Shown one piece after another: positions 48,318 to 60,000 of a DNA stretch of 64,000 nucleotides (position 1 is the stretch's first letter; every line of letters starts with the position of its first letter). The notes under the pieces are model-generated. The model was given only the letters and a program-made list of their open reading frames with translations. It made no database searches and was not told the origin of the DNA. A program made the translations under genes and the position numbers. The stretch is from Ampullaceana balthica (Eukaryota > Mollusca > Gastropoda > Lymnaeidae): assembly GCA_944989445.1 (NCBI GenBank), contig CALYLW010000181.1, positions 104,764 through 168,763 on the forward strand, written 5' to 3'.

Positions 48318-48945
48318 TATGCTAACACTTTTTTGTCACCAGAGTTCAAGGCCACTCTCGGCGTTTGTCAACACAGCTTCCCAATCCAGAGAAAGCTGGA
48401 CACCTCACTTTTCATTGGATCCGCCATTGTTTAAATCCACCCCACTCCCCCCCAACGTAATCTTCACGCTCGCCTTCAAGATCCGCCGCTGGATTATAAC
48501 TACCACTTCCCCCCGTCTATCTACCGACTATAAACATGGACACCCAAACAAATGCCCTTGTTGTAGGTAGGCAGTCAGGGGAGATAATTATGTTTGATGT
48601 AATCCGTTTGGACGAGGATATGGCCAGTGAGGGTTTCTAGGGGATCATTCTCGTGTTATCTCCCGTAGAACTGGGCTAATTAAGGGCCCCTGTCAGGACA
48701 GGTATGTTATTGAATAACAGCTAACGGTATCTGGCAGCCAGTGTTTTTACGACGGAACCGGACGCAGCTCGCGAGATGAAGAGTGAATATATATGTGATG
48801 GGATTTAAAACATTCACGGTTTTATATTATATCCCGAGCATTGAGTATACATAGGATTTATGGTCAGTTAAGGACCAAGTAAATCAGACACGATGTCACA
48901 GTTGTGTGAGATCCATCGCTGTTTGTGGGGAAGGGGGTTTAGGGG
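48318..48945. other. Unrecognised non-coding sequence
   Basis: Nothing beyond short frames. GC content is higher than further upstream. Confidence 0.45.
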
Positions 48946-49990
48946 CAGGTATGTGCAGTGGTCAAGTAGTCAAGTGAGGGTGGATCCGCTCATTGGTCAG
49001 GGGCGGGTCGTTTCAGTGGTAAAGGGTGGGTCTGTGCAGTGGTCAGGGTTGTGTCTGTGCAGTCGTCAGGGTTGTGTCTGTGCAGTGGTCAGGGGGTGGG
49101 TCTGTGCAGGGTCAGTGGTGGGTCTGTGCAGTGGTCAAGGGTGGGTCTGTGCAGTGGTAAGGGGTGGGTCTTTGCAGGGTCAGTGGTGGGTCTGTGCAGT
49201 GGTCAGGGGTGGGTCTGTGCAGTGGTTAGGGGTGGGTCTGTGCAGTGGTCAGGGGTGGGTCTGTGCAGTGGTCAGGGGACGGGTCTGTGCAGTGGTCAGT
49301 GGTGGGTCTGTGCAGTGTGCAGGGGTGGGTCTGTGCAGTGGTTAGGGGTGGGTCTGTGCAGTGGTTAGTGGTGGGTCTGTGCAGTGGTTAGGGATGGGTC
49401 TGTGCAGTGGTCAGGGTTGTGTCTGTGCAGTGGTCAGGGGGTGGGTATGTGCCAGTGGTGGGTCTGTGCAGTGGTCAGGGGTGGGTCTGTGCAGTGGTTA
49501 GGGGTGGGTCTGTGCAGTGGTCAGGGGTGGGTCTGTGCAGTGGTCAGTGGTGGGTCTGTGCAGTGGTCAGTGGTGGGTCTGTGCAGTGGTCAGTGGTGGG
49601 TCTGTGCAGTGGTCAGGGGTGGGTCTATGCAGTGAATAGGGGTGGGTCTGTGCAGTGGTCAGTGGTGGGTCTGTGCAGTGGTCAGTGGTGGGTCTGTGCA
49701 GTGGTCAGTGGTGGGTCTGTGCAGTGGTCAGGGGTGGGTCTGTGCAGTGGTTAGGGGTGGGTCTGTGCAGTGGTCAGTGGTGGGTCTGTGCAGTGGTTAG
49801 GGATGGGTCTGTGCAGGGGTCAGGGGCGGATCTGTGCAGTGGTCAGTGGTGGGTCTGTGCAGGGGTCAGGGGTGGGTCTGTGCAGTGGTCTGGGGTGCGT
49901 GTGTGCATTGTTAAGGGGTGGGTCTGTGCATAGGTCAGGTCGGATCTTTGCGGTGGTCAGGGGCGGGTCTCGGCATAGTTCAAAAGGGTG
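48946..49990 (+). repeat. 23-bp tandem repeat, about 43 copies
   Basis: The unit GGTGGGTCTGTGCAGTGGTC plus AGG, with substitutions and occasional shortened copies (for example near 49110 and 49455). Plus frames of 80-150 codons arise because the unit has no stop in any frame. Copy edges decay at both ends. Confidence 0.93.
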
Positions 49991-51849
49991 GGGATAGTCC
50001 TTGCAGTATTCGGGATTAAATGGGGAAGACAGTTTAGCCAGTTTTGACGATTATTAACGAAATATCGTGTTTAGCTCCCCCCCCCCGGGTCACAACGTAA
50101 AGAAATTTCCAATCTACGCCGCTGTCAATACCTCGCCATAGGAGTATACCATTGTGTGTTTGACTTAATGTTCCACGTATGTGGGGGATGTGGAGGCCCT
50201 GCGTGGGGGTGGGGGAGGCCCTGCGTGGGGGGTGTGGGGGAAGCCCTGCGTGGGGGTTGGGGTAGGTCCTTCCTTTCACGCATGTACCTGAACTTCTCGC
50301 CAGCTTATCGTGTCGTCCTTGAGGCATACGCCCTTGCCAACAGCCGAACGTAATCTGTTTGTTCAACACTAAGCCGTACGATTAGATGCGCCCGAGACGC
50401 CCGTTAAAACCCCGCTTTCGCCGTCCCATTAACGCCATAAAGACGTTGGCTTCATTTAGACATCAGCCTTTTTTCCCCTTTCCAGCTCCTGTTTGCCACG
50501 GTCTCCGAGCTTTGTGTTTTGGTGGTTGTTGTTTTTTTTTCCTTCCTTTTCACCCTCGTTTCAAAAGCTCGGCATGTGACTTGTGTACACGAACTGCTCA
50601 TGGGTTTTATCCGGGCCACTCATTGTGTTATTTTCAGTGGAGGTCACTTAGCTCTTCCAACTAAAATTAAAAGAAACCCTTAAAAAAGCTAATTTCTAGA
50701 ATTATAAATAACATTTTAAAGGAATCGTTTGAAGAAAAAGAAAGTATTACTGAGTATTACGAGTCGGAGATCAACAACATGAAGGGATTGAAAGGATGTT
50801 TTGATGAAAACTTTGATTAAGAAACGGAGACAGTTCGTCAGGACTCCACCGCCTCCCCAACCCCTCCGCCCCACTCACACCATCCGTAACACATTATCTC
50901 ATATGTCCTTGCTAAGGTAAATGCGACTTTTTTTTTAAAGAGTTGGGGGGGGGGTGTCCGCACACAAAAACTGTCTAATCCGCTACGCCACGGCTTATTT
51001 CTTTATCTCCGGGTAAAGGCGAAACTTTTCAGCGTCACAGTTATAACTTACGCTACATCCATGAAAACCGACGCATGAGCCAAGAGCACAACCAACCACG
51101 TATGTGTATATAGAGAGATACATTAAAAAAAAATTGGCGACCATACACTGATTCACATTGATTGTTCGACCTGCTTCTCGCGGATGTGGTCACTCGGATG
51201 TTTTGACCACACAGAGATGATACCCGCCCCCCCCCCGACCCCCCGAGTCTGAGCCTCGCATACTGATGTCAACCGAGCAGGTGCCGAGGGTTACAGCAGC
51301 CCGGGCTGAGGTCGTAGACGGGGGCCTGCTCGCGCCAAGTACAACACGAGATCACGTGATGTGTGAATGAGGATTACGAGACGCGGAGATCAAAGCGGGG
51401 CCAAATGTTAAGTCTACCCAGGTCAGCGGTTCTGGAAATGTCGGTGGCTGGGGCAATTAAAAGAAGGAAAAAAAAACAATAACATATTTATTAAGCAAGG
51501 ATTTTTAAAAAAAAACAACAAACAAACAAAACCAATAAAATATTTATTTAAAAAAAGGATTTTTTAAAAAACAACATAAAAAGAAACCATTCCCCTGTTC
51601 TGAAGTGTTTTTCAATTTTAAAAATAAACTTTATTCCAGTTTAAACAAAACAAGTCCATTTTATTTAGGTTTACCTCTTACATAGGGCGAGATAGTATGA
51701 CTGGTTTTACCTTCTACACTTAATCAGTTTGTACTAAATTCGTCCATATATGTATATATATACACACATCAACACTGTTGTTCCGGTTTATCGGCTCCTA
51801 TGTCTTAACATCTTATAAGAGGATCTCACTCCAACCGATTTTCCACCAC
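49991..51849. other. Non-coding sequence with homopolymer and short-repeat patches
   Basis: A GGCCCTGCGTGGGGG repeat (three copies) lies at 50194-50265, C or G runs at 50077, 50944 and 51224, and A-rich patches at 51465-51580. A single hAT-like end (CTACGCCGCTG) is visible at 50115 without a partner. No exon recognised. Confidence 0.5.
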
Positions 51850-52045
51850 TAAAATATTCCGTAACACCATTCAATTACAACATACCGCCATAGCAGCATT
51901 CCGTCACAATAATATTCTGTTACGTCATTCAAAAACAACAGCGCCACCATCGCCCCATTCCGTCACAGACCTTTTCCGTTACGTCATTCAGTAACAACAC
52001 CCCCGCCATAAAACACCATTCCATCACAACACCGTTCCGCCGACA
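51850..52045 (+). repeat. Degenerate repeats of CCATTCCGTCACAACA / GTTACGTCATTCA
   Basis: Four to five diverged copies of a roughly 40-50 bp unit with CCGTYAC and CATTCA words. Confidence 0.6.
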
Positions 52046-54206
52046 CAATCTCCCCCCCCCCACCCCCACCCCACCCCACCCCCAAATTGGACGGAAACGA
52101 GGTAAACAAACTCAAACTCCCGTTATCGATTATTTGTACTGTTACGTTAGTGATTCGTGAACACAAGGGATCTTTGGGATTTTGTTGGCTCATTAGATGT
52201 CCGAGAATAGCCGCTGGGCCGTACACGCGGTTAGAGCACTTTAGACTTATTTAATCCTTGTGACATTACGAAACTCGCGCATACTTCCTCCCTTTTCTTA
52301 TATCCCGTGTCATTGTTTGTTTTATTTTTTTTTAAATCCTTATTTTATCTGTAAGTAATTATTTTTCCTTGACATACTATGTCTTATATAGTTTAAATAT
52401 AATTTTAATACGTGTTTAAGTTAAGTGTACTAACGAAGGCATTAACGGAAACGTCCACTTGTGTATTAGTCAGTTAATAAAGCTTTAATTTATTGTATAG
52501 ATCACACGATTTGATTCTGTACCTTGCATTTATTGCATGAAACCTCACCTACGTTGTCATCATGGTGTGGCTCTACATGAGTTGTGCATCATAATTCTTT
52601 CCATTTTGTGTAACGGTAATTTCGAAGAAGTCAAAAAAAAACCAAAAAAAAACAATTGTCGTGGTTATTATGTGAGACCTGATAAATAAGGTGGATGGCT
52701 TTGAATTATTGATCTACAGGCCAGGCTCGTAAATCACTGAATTTCATTATTTTTTGGGGTTGTTTTCTTTTTCGTATAAAACTATAACCATTGACAGTAG
52801 CGGTTCTATAAGTTTGTGTCCGCGAGTCCTTCCTGAGTCCGCTTTGTTCAATTGCATCTCGATCGTATGTTGGATTGTCTAGCATGCGTTACTAATAAGA
52901 CTTGCCTCGACCCTTGCCAAAGATGATCATTATAATACTTATTAAAACATTCTTTCATTATTTTACGATGGCCTTTTTTAAAAACAGAGAATACGCTTTT
53001 GGGTGGATCGGTAATCACACACCTTTCATAGTTTGTACCTCGCACTAATGCTAAACGGTGCCCGGGCCACTCAACAACAAATAGCTCACCTTTAATATTA
53101 AACCCTCCTTACCGATCTAGAGTTTACAGACTCGGCGAGCGGCTCGTTGAATGGCCGGCGATTGAAAAGCCTCGAGTGTAGAGTACACACGGCTTTATGT
53201 CGTCACCATTCCCACCGTCATCACAGCGTATAGGCTACCGGCCGAATCTTGAACGGCGCGTGACCTCGGCGTGGGACCTCGGTGTGGTGGCAGTGGCTAG
53301 GTCCATTCGTTCTTGACTAAGTCTGGACACTCTTCCAGTCGCCGGAACCGTGGTGGTGTTTCTCTGTTCTTGTGTTTTTATTTCCGAAGATTTCCTGGAG
53401 TATTCGATTGACCGTTGTACTTAATGTTTGTGAAACTTTAAAAAAAAACCATTTTGACGGCAAGCCTAGTATATAAACATATACCCCGTGATGTTAATTA
53501 AGGATTGTGTAAACATTCATTTGTGTTAAACAGTGTTTCAATTTTGCTCGGGCGTTTAATTTTGAATGAATTAGCTGCCGCAGAAACAGAAACAACGAAT
53601 CAATTTAAAATAAATTACCTAACCCTCTGGGATCCATAAAGATCAAAGCATTTCTCGCGGGCCCTTAATGTAAAAGTAAAGAAGAAGAGGAAGAAGTTTG
53701 TTTTTATTTTAATAATCACGATGGCACTCGACAGACTATTTGACAGCCGTGTATTTGACCCGTGTTCGTACCCCAGCCGTATCCCAACCCATGCTACTTT
53801 AAAACCCGTCCACCTTTTGTTTTCTTGTTTTTACCCATTAGTTTTTTTAACAAAAATTTATGTCAAACTTTTTAAAACAATGTTTTAATGTTTAATATTG
53901 AATAATCTTAACAGTGGAACGATAAATATTTTAAGTAAAAGGAACATACATTAATAAGGCCGAGAGAAAGATCTTAAATGTTTACACTATATAAAGAACT
54001 GGATACGCCCCGCGGCGTAGCATACGCCGCAGACTTGATCATGGATAGTGCAAAGAAAGGGGGGAAAGAACAGACACAAACTACAGCACGAAGAAATCAA
54101 AACAACGCGAGTGAACATCGGTGGGGAGAACCACCGACGCATTTTTTATCTCGATACATTCGCACTGTGTTTATCTATACCTGCCCACCCACCCTTCACC
54201 ACCCTA
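52046..54206. other. Unrecognised non-coding sequence, 2.2 kb
   Basis: No repeat or gene supported. C-rich at 52050-52085, AT-rich at 52310-52650. Confidence 0.45.
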
Positions 54207-54252
54207 GCTTGCCAACCATAAACTGTGATTGGCCGACCATAGTGAGGGTCAG
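54207..54252 (+). repeat. Direct repeat flanking the tRNA-like sequence, copy 1
   Basis: GCTTGCCAACCATAAACTG ... GAGGGTCA; the partner copy is at 54459-54502. Confidence 0.8.
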
Positions 54253-54316
54253 CCATGTTCGCATAAAAGTGGGGAAAACGGGAACAAACACCCATTTTTA
54301 AAAATTAAAAAATTAT

Positions 54317-54388
54317 GTTTTCGCTGGGGCTTGAACCCAGGACCTTCCGCGTATAAGGCAGACGTGATAACCACTACACTACGAATCA
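54317..54388 (-). pseudogene. tRNA-like sequence, Val-type body with UAU anticodon loop
   Basis: The minus strand has TAGTGTAGTGGTTATCAC (D arm and A box), an anticodon arm TCTGC-CTTATAC-GCGGA with anticodon TAT, a variable loop AAGGTC, and a T arm CTGGG-TTCAAGC-CCCAG. The body resembles animal tRNA-Val. The acceptor stem pairs only at its inner four positions (TTCG/CGAA); the outer three (TGA against AAC) mismatch. This suggests a pseudogene or tRNA-derived repeat, though a diverged functional tRNA is not excluded. No T-run terminator directly follows the 3' side; a T6 run lies about 10 bases further on the minus strand. Confidence 0.7.
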
Positions 54389-54458
54389 CATGTTATTCTG
54401 TGAAGGGACAACGCAGGTGAACTCAAGAACCATTGTTGCCCCTCTCTCCACCACCTCC

Positions 54459-54502
54459 GCTTGCCAAACCATAAACTGATTGGTCGACCCCAGCGAGGGT
54501 CA
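54459..54502 (+). repeat. Direct repeat flanking the tRNA-like sequence, copy 2
   Basis: GCTTGCCAAACCATAAACTG ... GAGGGTCA, the partner of 54207-54252, with the same CGACC spacer word. Confidence 0.8.
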
Positions 54503-55157
54503 TTCGTCATGCTTATTTGCACATACTCTCTTTGGTGAATTATACATATAGATAGATTGATAAGGACATACGCTTAAAATAATATTACGAATATTACCTT
54601 ATATAAACGAAAGGAAACGCCGAAAATCAGGGCCTATGACTATTAAGCAGCTAAATTTGACCCTGAAGTAATAACGCAAATGTAGCTCACTTGATTGAAT
54701 CCTTTAGAAATTTTTAACAATTACAACTATTGTTTTTTGGTAAAACTCTGCTATGCTCACATGTTAGCTATCTAAGAGCAATAAATCATTCCTTTTTTTA
54801 TTTATTATTATTTTTAAATTTTATTTATATATTTTTTAAAAGACCACGGAATCGCAAATTTAAAAGAACACCAATCTCATTTTATCTCAAGGGAATTAAT
54901 TTATTGTGATGAAATTTACCTCTAACGCACAAAATGTTTCGTCTCTGGCCTAGGACAATTTGATAGTGTTTGAAAAAAAATTATTATTTCTATATCCAAT
55001 GAAAAGTTAATTGCTTTCTTTTAAGTGAATCACATTTTTGTAACCATGAATTTCTCATCCTACTCCACTTGCGTGATTGAAAGTTCAGACCCTTGACTGT
55101 AGATATTTTTTTTCTTTTTCATACAATCATTTCTAGCTAAAATGTTCACGTATACAT
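54503..55157. other. AT-rich non-coding sequence
   Basis: No feature seen. Confidence 0.45.
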
Positions 55158-55315
55158 GACTGCTTGCTTTTATAAAAGTTAGTAGCTAACATTTTCAAGT
55201 ATTTCTGCCTGCTTTTATAAACGTTTGTAGCTATACCATCTTCAAGTGTTATTGTCTGATGCCTGCTATTATAAACGTTTGTAGCTATACCATCTTCAAG
55301 TGCTATTGTCTGATG
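55158..55315 (+). repeat. 54-bp repeat, two close copies and one diverged
   Basis: CCTGCTTTTATAAACGTTTG begins at 55208 and its copy at 55262. A poorer third copy (GCTTTTATAAAAGTTAGTAG) lies at about 55165. Confidence 0.85.
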
Positions 55316-55671
55316 TCCGTATTAATCAATATATAACATTTCTATACAAATCAATTGTACATGTTCGTATGTCATCAAGTGTCTTCAGCGGGTCGGAAGA
55401 AAGTGCTGTTATAATTGCTGACCAGTTCCTATCTAAACATTTCGGGAACTACAACAACATTTGCGTGCTATGACCCTTGCAACTTTGCTGTGACATGGAA
55501 CAGACATGGAAGAAATTATTCTTTACACCACCAAGTAACAGCTGTTTTGAAAGTCAATCTGGACTCAGTGTTAACCCACAACCCAATTGACTTTATTTAA
55601 ATTCACAGACGCATGTTAAAGTTACAGCGATAGATTAGCTTTGGATTTTTTTTTCTCATTGACCTTTGACC
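55316..55671. other. Unrecognised sequence
   Basis: A short frame at 55415-55600 is not convincing as an exon. Confidence 0.4.
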
Positions 55672-55830
55672 CGAGACCTCACTTCGAGACATCACTTGGA
55701 GACTTTACGTCGAGACCTCACTTCAAGACCTCACTTCGAGACATCACTTGGAGACTTTACGTCGAGACCTCACTTCAAGATCTCACTTCGAGACATCACT
55801 TGGAGACCTCACTTTGAGACCTATTTGTCA
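55672..55830 (+). repeat. 13-bp repeat organised as a 52-bp higher-order unit
   Basis: Four 13-mers (GAGACATCACTTG, GAGACTTTACGTC, GAGACCTCACTTC, AAGACCTCACTTC) follow in fixed order. ACATCACTT recurs at 55689, 55741 and 55793, exactly 52 apart. Confidence 0.93.
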
Positions 55831-56639
55831 ATCTATTACTTCTGTACACGTACTTGATTTCCATAGATGGTTACAACAATGCAAGAGGACACATCAAAGA
55901 GCGCTTTGCGTGCTGTGTAACCCTAGCAACGGCGTGTATTAAACATACATCTTTCATCTGTTTGTTGTGGCTGGAGTTGAAGAATTGCTTCAGTCGTAGG
56001 GAAACAATTCCCCCAGAGAGACAGTCGCCCAAAGCTATCAGAGAAATGAGAGGGGGAAAAAAGGGAGTGATTGTATTTTAACTCACTTGAGTGAATTCTT
56101 CGCTGATGAGTTTTTGCTTCCAGTCCGCGTGTTATCGACCTGGGACACATGTTAGGAAACTCCAATCTCCATCAACAGTTGGCTTTCGGGATTTCAATTT
56201 TTTACCCCGCATCAGTGAACGAGTTAATTTTTAGAGTGGAAGCAATTTCCGAGAAAATGGAGCAGTTTAATTCTGTGGACAATTGTTTATGGTTTGTGTA
56301 AGTAAGAGTTTTAGCTTGCTACAAGGATTCGGCGAATTGTGAATAGATGAAATTTGTGTGGTTTTTGTGGATGGGAAATGTAGAGAAATGAAGTTTTGGT
56401 GAATTTGTGCTGGTGGAAAATGTAGGAAAATAAAGATTTGTGTGGTTTTTTGTTGGTAAGAAATTAGAGAGATGAAGTGTTAGTGTTTTATTTTCAGATG
56501 TTCAAGCGTTCAGATGCATTTTTTCATACTTATCAAAATTACTCACGACAGATTAGCAGGGCAGGACGTTTAGATATTTTCCCTGGGCTTAAAAAACGTT
56601 AATCTTGGTAAGGCCATATTTGGGGAAAAGACTGAAAAG
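55831..56639. other. Unrecognised non-coding sequence
   Basis: Loose repetition of GAGAAATGAAGTTTTGGTG and TTTGTGTGGTTTTTGT words at 56345-56490. No gene supported. Confidence 0.45.
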
Positions 56640-56905
56640 ATCAAGAGTGGGACAACATGATAGTCTTGGAAAGGTCAAGTGTGGGACAGACAACATCCTA
56701 GTCTTTGAAAGGTCAAGTGTGGAGCAGACAACATCCTAGACTTTGAAAGGTCAAGTGTGGAACAGATAACATGATAGTCTTGGAAAGGTCAAGTGTGGGA
56801 CAACATGATAGTCTTGGAAAGGTCAATGGGACATACATCATGATAGTCTTTGAAAGGTCAAGTGTGGGACAACATGATTGTCTTGGAGAGGTCAAATGTG
56901 GAGCA
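56640..56905 (+). repeat. 34-38 bp repeat GAAAGGTCAAGTGTGGGAC
   Basis: About seven copies of AAAGGTCAAGTGTGG(G/A)(A/G)C with ACAACATGATAGTCTTGG between them; two are lengthened by CAGA. Each copy holds AGGTCA. Confidence 0.87.
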
Positions 56906-57292
56906 ATATTTTAAACTGAATTACCCCAAGCCAGAGGAAGTTTCTGAAAGGTGTCATTGAGGCGATGATTATGAAATATAATTTTTTTTAATCTGTCCGA
57001 GGACGCTGATAAGACGAACATTTGATCTCGAATGACCGGAAGTTAGTCATCATATTTGTACACAATATTCTCTTGCACTCGAGGAGGAAGCCGCTTTATA
57101 ATTGGGCCATGGTCAGTTAACAGCTCAACAAGACTTTTAAAAAAACCACTGGTCAACTAGTGGACAGCGGAGTTTATTGTGTACTCGACTGGTTCGAATC
57201 CCGAGTATCGACTCTGATGAGGCTCTGGTAAGATGCCATCTTCTTCCATTGTCGTCAACGTTGATTCTTATAAAGAACACGGTCATCTCCTG
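56906..57292. other. Unrecognised non-coding sequence
   Basis: GGTTCGAATCC at about 57190 matches a Pol III B box, but the flanks do not fold as a T arm. Confidence 0.45.
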
Positions 57293-57705
57293 TGATGTTA
57301 TAGATGTTTTCCACATATGATGCCGTCCTTTGATGATATAGATGTTTTCCACATATGATGCCGTCCTTTGATGATATAGATGTTTTCCACATATGATGAT
57401 GTCCTTTGATGATATAGATGTTTTCCACATATGATGCCGTCCTTTGATGATATAGATGTTTTCCACATATGATGCCGTCCTTTGATGATATAGATGTTTT
57501 CCACATATGATGCCGTCTTTTGATGATATAGATGTTTTCCACATATGATGCCGTCCTTTGATGATATAGAAGTTTTCCGCATAGGATACTGTCCTGTGAT
57601 GATACAGAAGTATATATGCTGTCCTGTAATGATACAGAAGCTTTCCGCATTCGATGTTGTCAGATAATGATACTATAGTATTCCGCATAGATGCCGTCAT
57701 GTGTT
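57293..57705 (-). repeat. 38-bp tandem repeat, 7-8 good copies and a decayed tail
   Basis: TAGATGTTTTCCACATATGA starts at 57301, 57339 and every 38 bases to 57567. Copies beyond 57590 are diverged (GTCCTGTGATGATACAGAAG). Minus-strand frames up to 187 codons repeat a 38-residue motif because no frame contains a stop. Confidence 0.93.
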
Positions 57706-58159
57706 GATACCGAAAAATTTCATCAAATTGTAAAATGTAAATCTCGCCGACATCTCACACCTAACACAAGATCTCGCCATTTCAGCGCGTTTTTTTACAA
57801 TTGTTGATTATACAATGTGTTCTAACTTATTATCAGAAAACTATATTCTGATGTCATTTATGTCATACCGGATGTTGTTTAGCCTCTCTATCTCAAACAT
57901 TTCATTTCTAAATATAGAATAGGAGATTCCCCTATAGCTCCTCTAAACTAAAGACTGGGTATCCCGCATGATTCTAAGAGAACCTAAAAAGCTGTATCAT
58001 AGATGAGCACTGTACGTGTAAGCAACACACCCAAAACCACACACACATCCGGGGCTCTTGGTGGGTGTAGCCCACAGGGTTTCCCAGGGTCCTGCCTTCA
58101 GACATTTGCCGTAGGGCGTCGGCCTAAAGCACTGTTAATGCGATCAAAGAGGACGCTGT
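57706..58159. other. Unrecognised non-coding sequence
   Basis: No feature seen. 58045-58130 is GC-rich and could be an old repeat. Confidence 0.4.
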
Positions 58160-58528
58160 GCAACTTAGTGTTGTAGCGTGGTATTGAACGGGCATAGTAC
58201 TATCAGCATGGTACAAATTAGTGTTACAGCGTGGTATTGAACGGGCATAGTACTATCAGCATGGTACAAATTAGTGTTACAGCGTGGTATTAAACGGGCT
58301 TAGTACTATCAGCATGGTACAAATTAGTGTTACAGCGTGGTATTGAACGGGCATAGTACTATCAGCATGGTACAATTTATTGTTACAGCGTGGTATTGAA
58401 CGGGCATAGTACTATCAGCATGGTACAATTTAGTGTAACAGCGTGGTATTGAACGGGCATAGTACTATCAGCATGGTACAATTTAGTGTTATAGCGTGGT
58501 ATTGAACGGGCATAGTACTATCAGCATT
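58160..58528 (+). repeat. 53-bp tandem repeat, 7 copies
   Basis: GTATTGAACGGGCATAGTAC starts at 58181, 58234, 58287, 58340, 58393, 58446 and 58499, exactly 53 apart, with few substitutions. It is unrelated in sequence to the 53-bp array at 30635. Confidence 0.96.
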
Positions 58529-58899
58529 ATTACCCTAATTATAAATTATTTTTTTTAAAGCATTGAGTTGGAGTTCACCATATATGAAACCAGAACTATA
58601 CTGAAAAAAAGGGGGAGGGGGGTGTCCAAACAAGTCGAGCGAGGTTGTGGGGAGGAGGGTCTACCCCGACCCCCTGAAAGACACTGCTGATTGATTCTAT
58701 TCGCCCAGGTTCACGAGGTGTTTCAAAGTCCACAACATCCCCCGCGTTCGCAGTCAAACTTAAGTTTATCAGGCACTGCCGTTTACTTGAAATCTCATCG
58801 AGCCGTGACTTTGAAGTAAAACTTTCTTGTGTGAAAGTTTTGGTTCGTCCATCGCACTGACCTATATACTCACTTGGTCAAGTCCTCAACGCAATTTAC
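58529..58899. other. Unrecognised non-coding sequence
   Basis: No feature seen beyond a G-rich patch at 58608-58660. Confidence 0.4.
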
Positions 58900-59158
58900 C
58901 GTGATGTTGAACTCTCTAACCCATTTACTCAGACATTTAAAACTCTCTGATCCTCTTACTCTGACATGTTAACTCTTTGACCCATTTACTCTGATATTGA
59001 ACTCCCTGACCCATTTACTCTGATATTGAACCCCCTGACCCATTTACTCTGAAGTTGAACTCCCTGACCTATTAAACCATCATTCACCTCACTGACCTAT
59101 TTCATTATCCTCCCCGACCTATTTTACTCAGACGTTTACTCCGTGACCTATTTACGTG
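58900..59158 (+). repeat. Degenerate ~27-bp repeat CTGACCCATTTACTCTGATATTG
   Basis: Nine to ten diverged copies with CTGACC(C/T)ATTTA and GTTGAACTCC words. The central copies near 58960-59060 are the most alike. Confidence 0.8.
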
Positions 59159-59925
59159 GTTATCACCCACAGTAAAACTGAAAAAGGTGGGCGGGTACGG
59201 GGAGGGGAGGGAGGAACCCACCTCCCACCCGATTTTCGAAACTTGTCTGGGGAAACCCCAACCTCCCCCTTCTTTCCCGCACCCACCCAATCACCAACCA
59301 CCGCCCCCACCAACCACCGCCCCCACCCCCACCCCCACAACCACGATTTCATCCGCCTTCAGGACTTTCTCTGAACAACACCAAACATCCCAACCCCCCC
59401 CCCACACACACCCGACTCGCTCCCCCCATACCCTCCCCCCTCCCCAACAAACGTGGGCCCCAATTAACACCCGAGTGGCACCAATACATCTTTCACTCGT
59501 GAGCGCCTCACCTGGATGCCGGCCACAGGATCTGCGGCTCACGAGACGCGCGTGGATCAAATGTACCTGGATATGTTGCCAGAGTTGGGTTTTTTTCCCT
59601 CTCTCTCTCTCTTTTTACTTTCTTTTATTGTATTGAGTCTAAAAAAATATTTTTTTTCCGATTCTAGTTCTTAAAAATAGATAATCTTTAAAACAAGAGA
59701 AGAAAAAAACAAGACCTGGAGCCGTAATAAATCCTCTATCTCATGAGAGTTGTGACTTGCTGGAGACTAGGAGGACGTGTTAGTAAATGTGAATTCGTGG
59801 TGAACGACGAGGAAAAGATTCAGTGTTCCGCCGGTGGTGGTGTGAGTGAGTGATTCTTTGTCGGGCGCGATTTGTTTAAATTTCTTGGAGACTCGGGCGG
59901 TTGTGCTTCCTTCTCTCGTGACGTC
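59159..59925. other. C-rich patch and possible 5' region of a host gene
   Basis: 59280-59345 and 59390-59450 are C-rich with CCACCC runs (G-quadruplex potential on the minus strand). 59590-59760 is T- then A-rich. The last ~75 bases before 59926 are open in the frame of the candidate exon, back to an in-frame TGA at 59851-59853, so they would be 5' UTR. No TATA box is evident. Confidence 0.4.
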
Positions 59926-60000
59926 ATGGGCATCAAAACGGAGGATAAAGGAACTCCGGGTCACAACAAGTACGGCTACGATGACCTGGTCACATCAGAG
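59926..60000 (+). CDS. Candidate first coding exon of an unidentified host gene
   Basis: ATG at 59926 has G at -3 and G at +4, a good eukaryotic start context, and an in-frame TGA at 59851-59853 lies upstream. The 25 codons read MGIKTEDKGTPGHNKYGYDD and then LVTSE, a hydrophilic, unbiased composition unlike the repeat-derived frames around it. The exon ends in GAG followed by GTAGGT, a strong splice donor in phase 0. The intron enters the 26-bp minisatellite within about ten bases. TGACGTCA, a perfect CRE-type octamer, overlaps the A of the start codon. I do not recognise the protein family. No downstream exon is found within the remaining 4 kb. It remains possible that this is a chance frame. 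Confidence 0.5.

Noticed and set aside
48893..49345. 150-codon Cys/Val/Gly repetitive protein
   Set aside because: It comes from the stop-free 23-bp minisatellite; overlapping frames show the same repeat in different phases.
50077..50115. hAT end CTACGCCGCTG
   Set aside because: No partner end or duplication found within a plausible distance.
53978..54301. 107-codon frame as a gene
   Set aside because: It crosses the direct repeat beside the tRNA-like sequence and shows no family resemblance or splice signals.
57150..57225. tRNA or SINE suggested by GGTTCGAATCC
   Set aside because: The surrounding bases do not pair as a T stem and no A box stands at the right distance.
57137..57700. 187-codon repetitive protein on the minus strand
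   Set aside because: It comes from the stop-free 38-bp minisatellite, with three parallel frames open.
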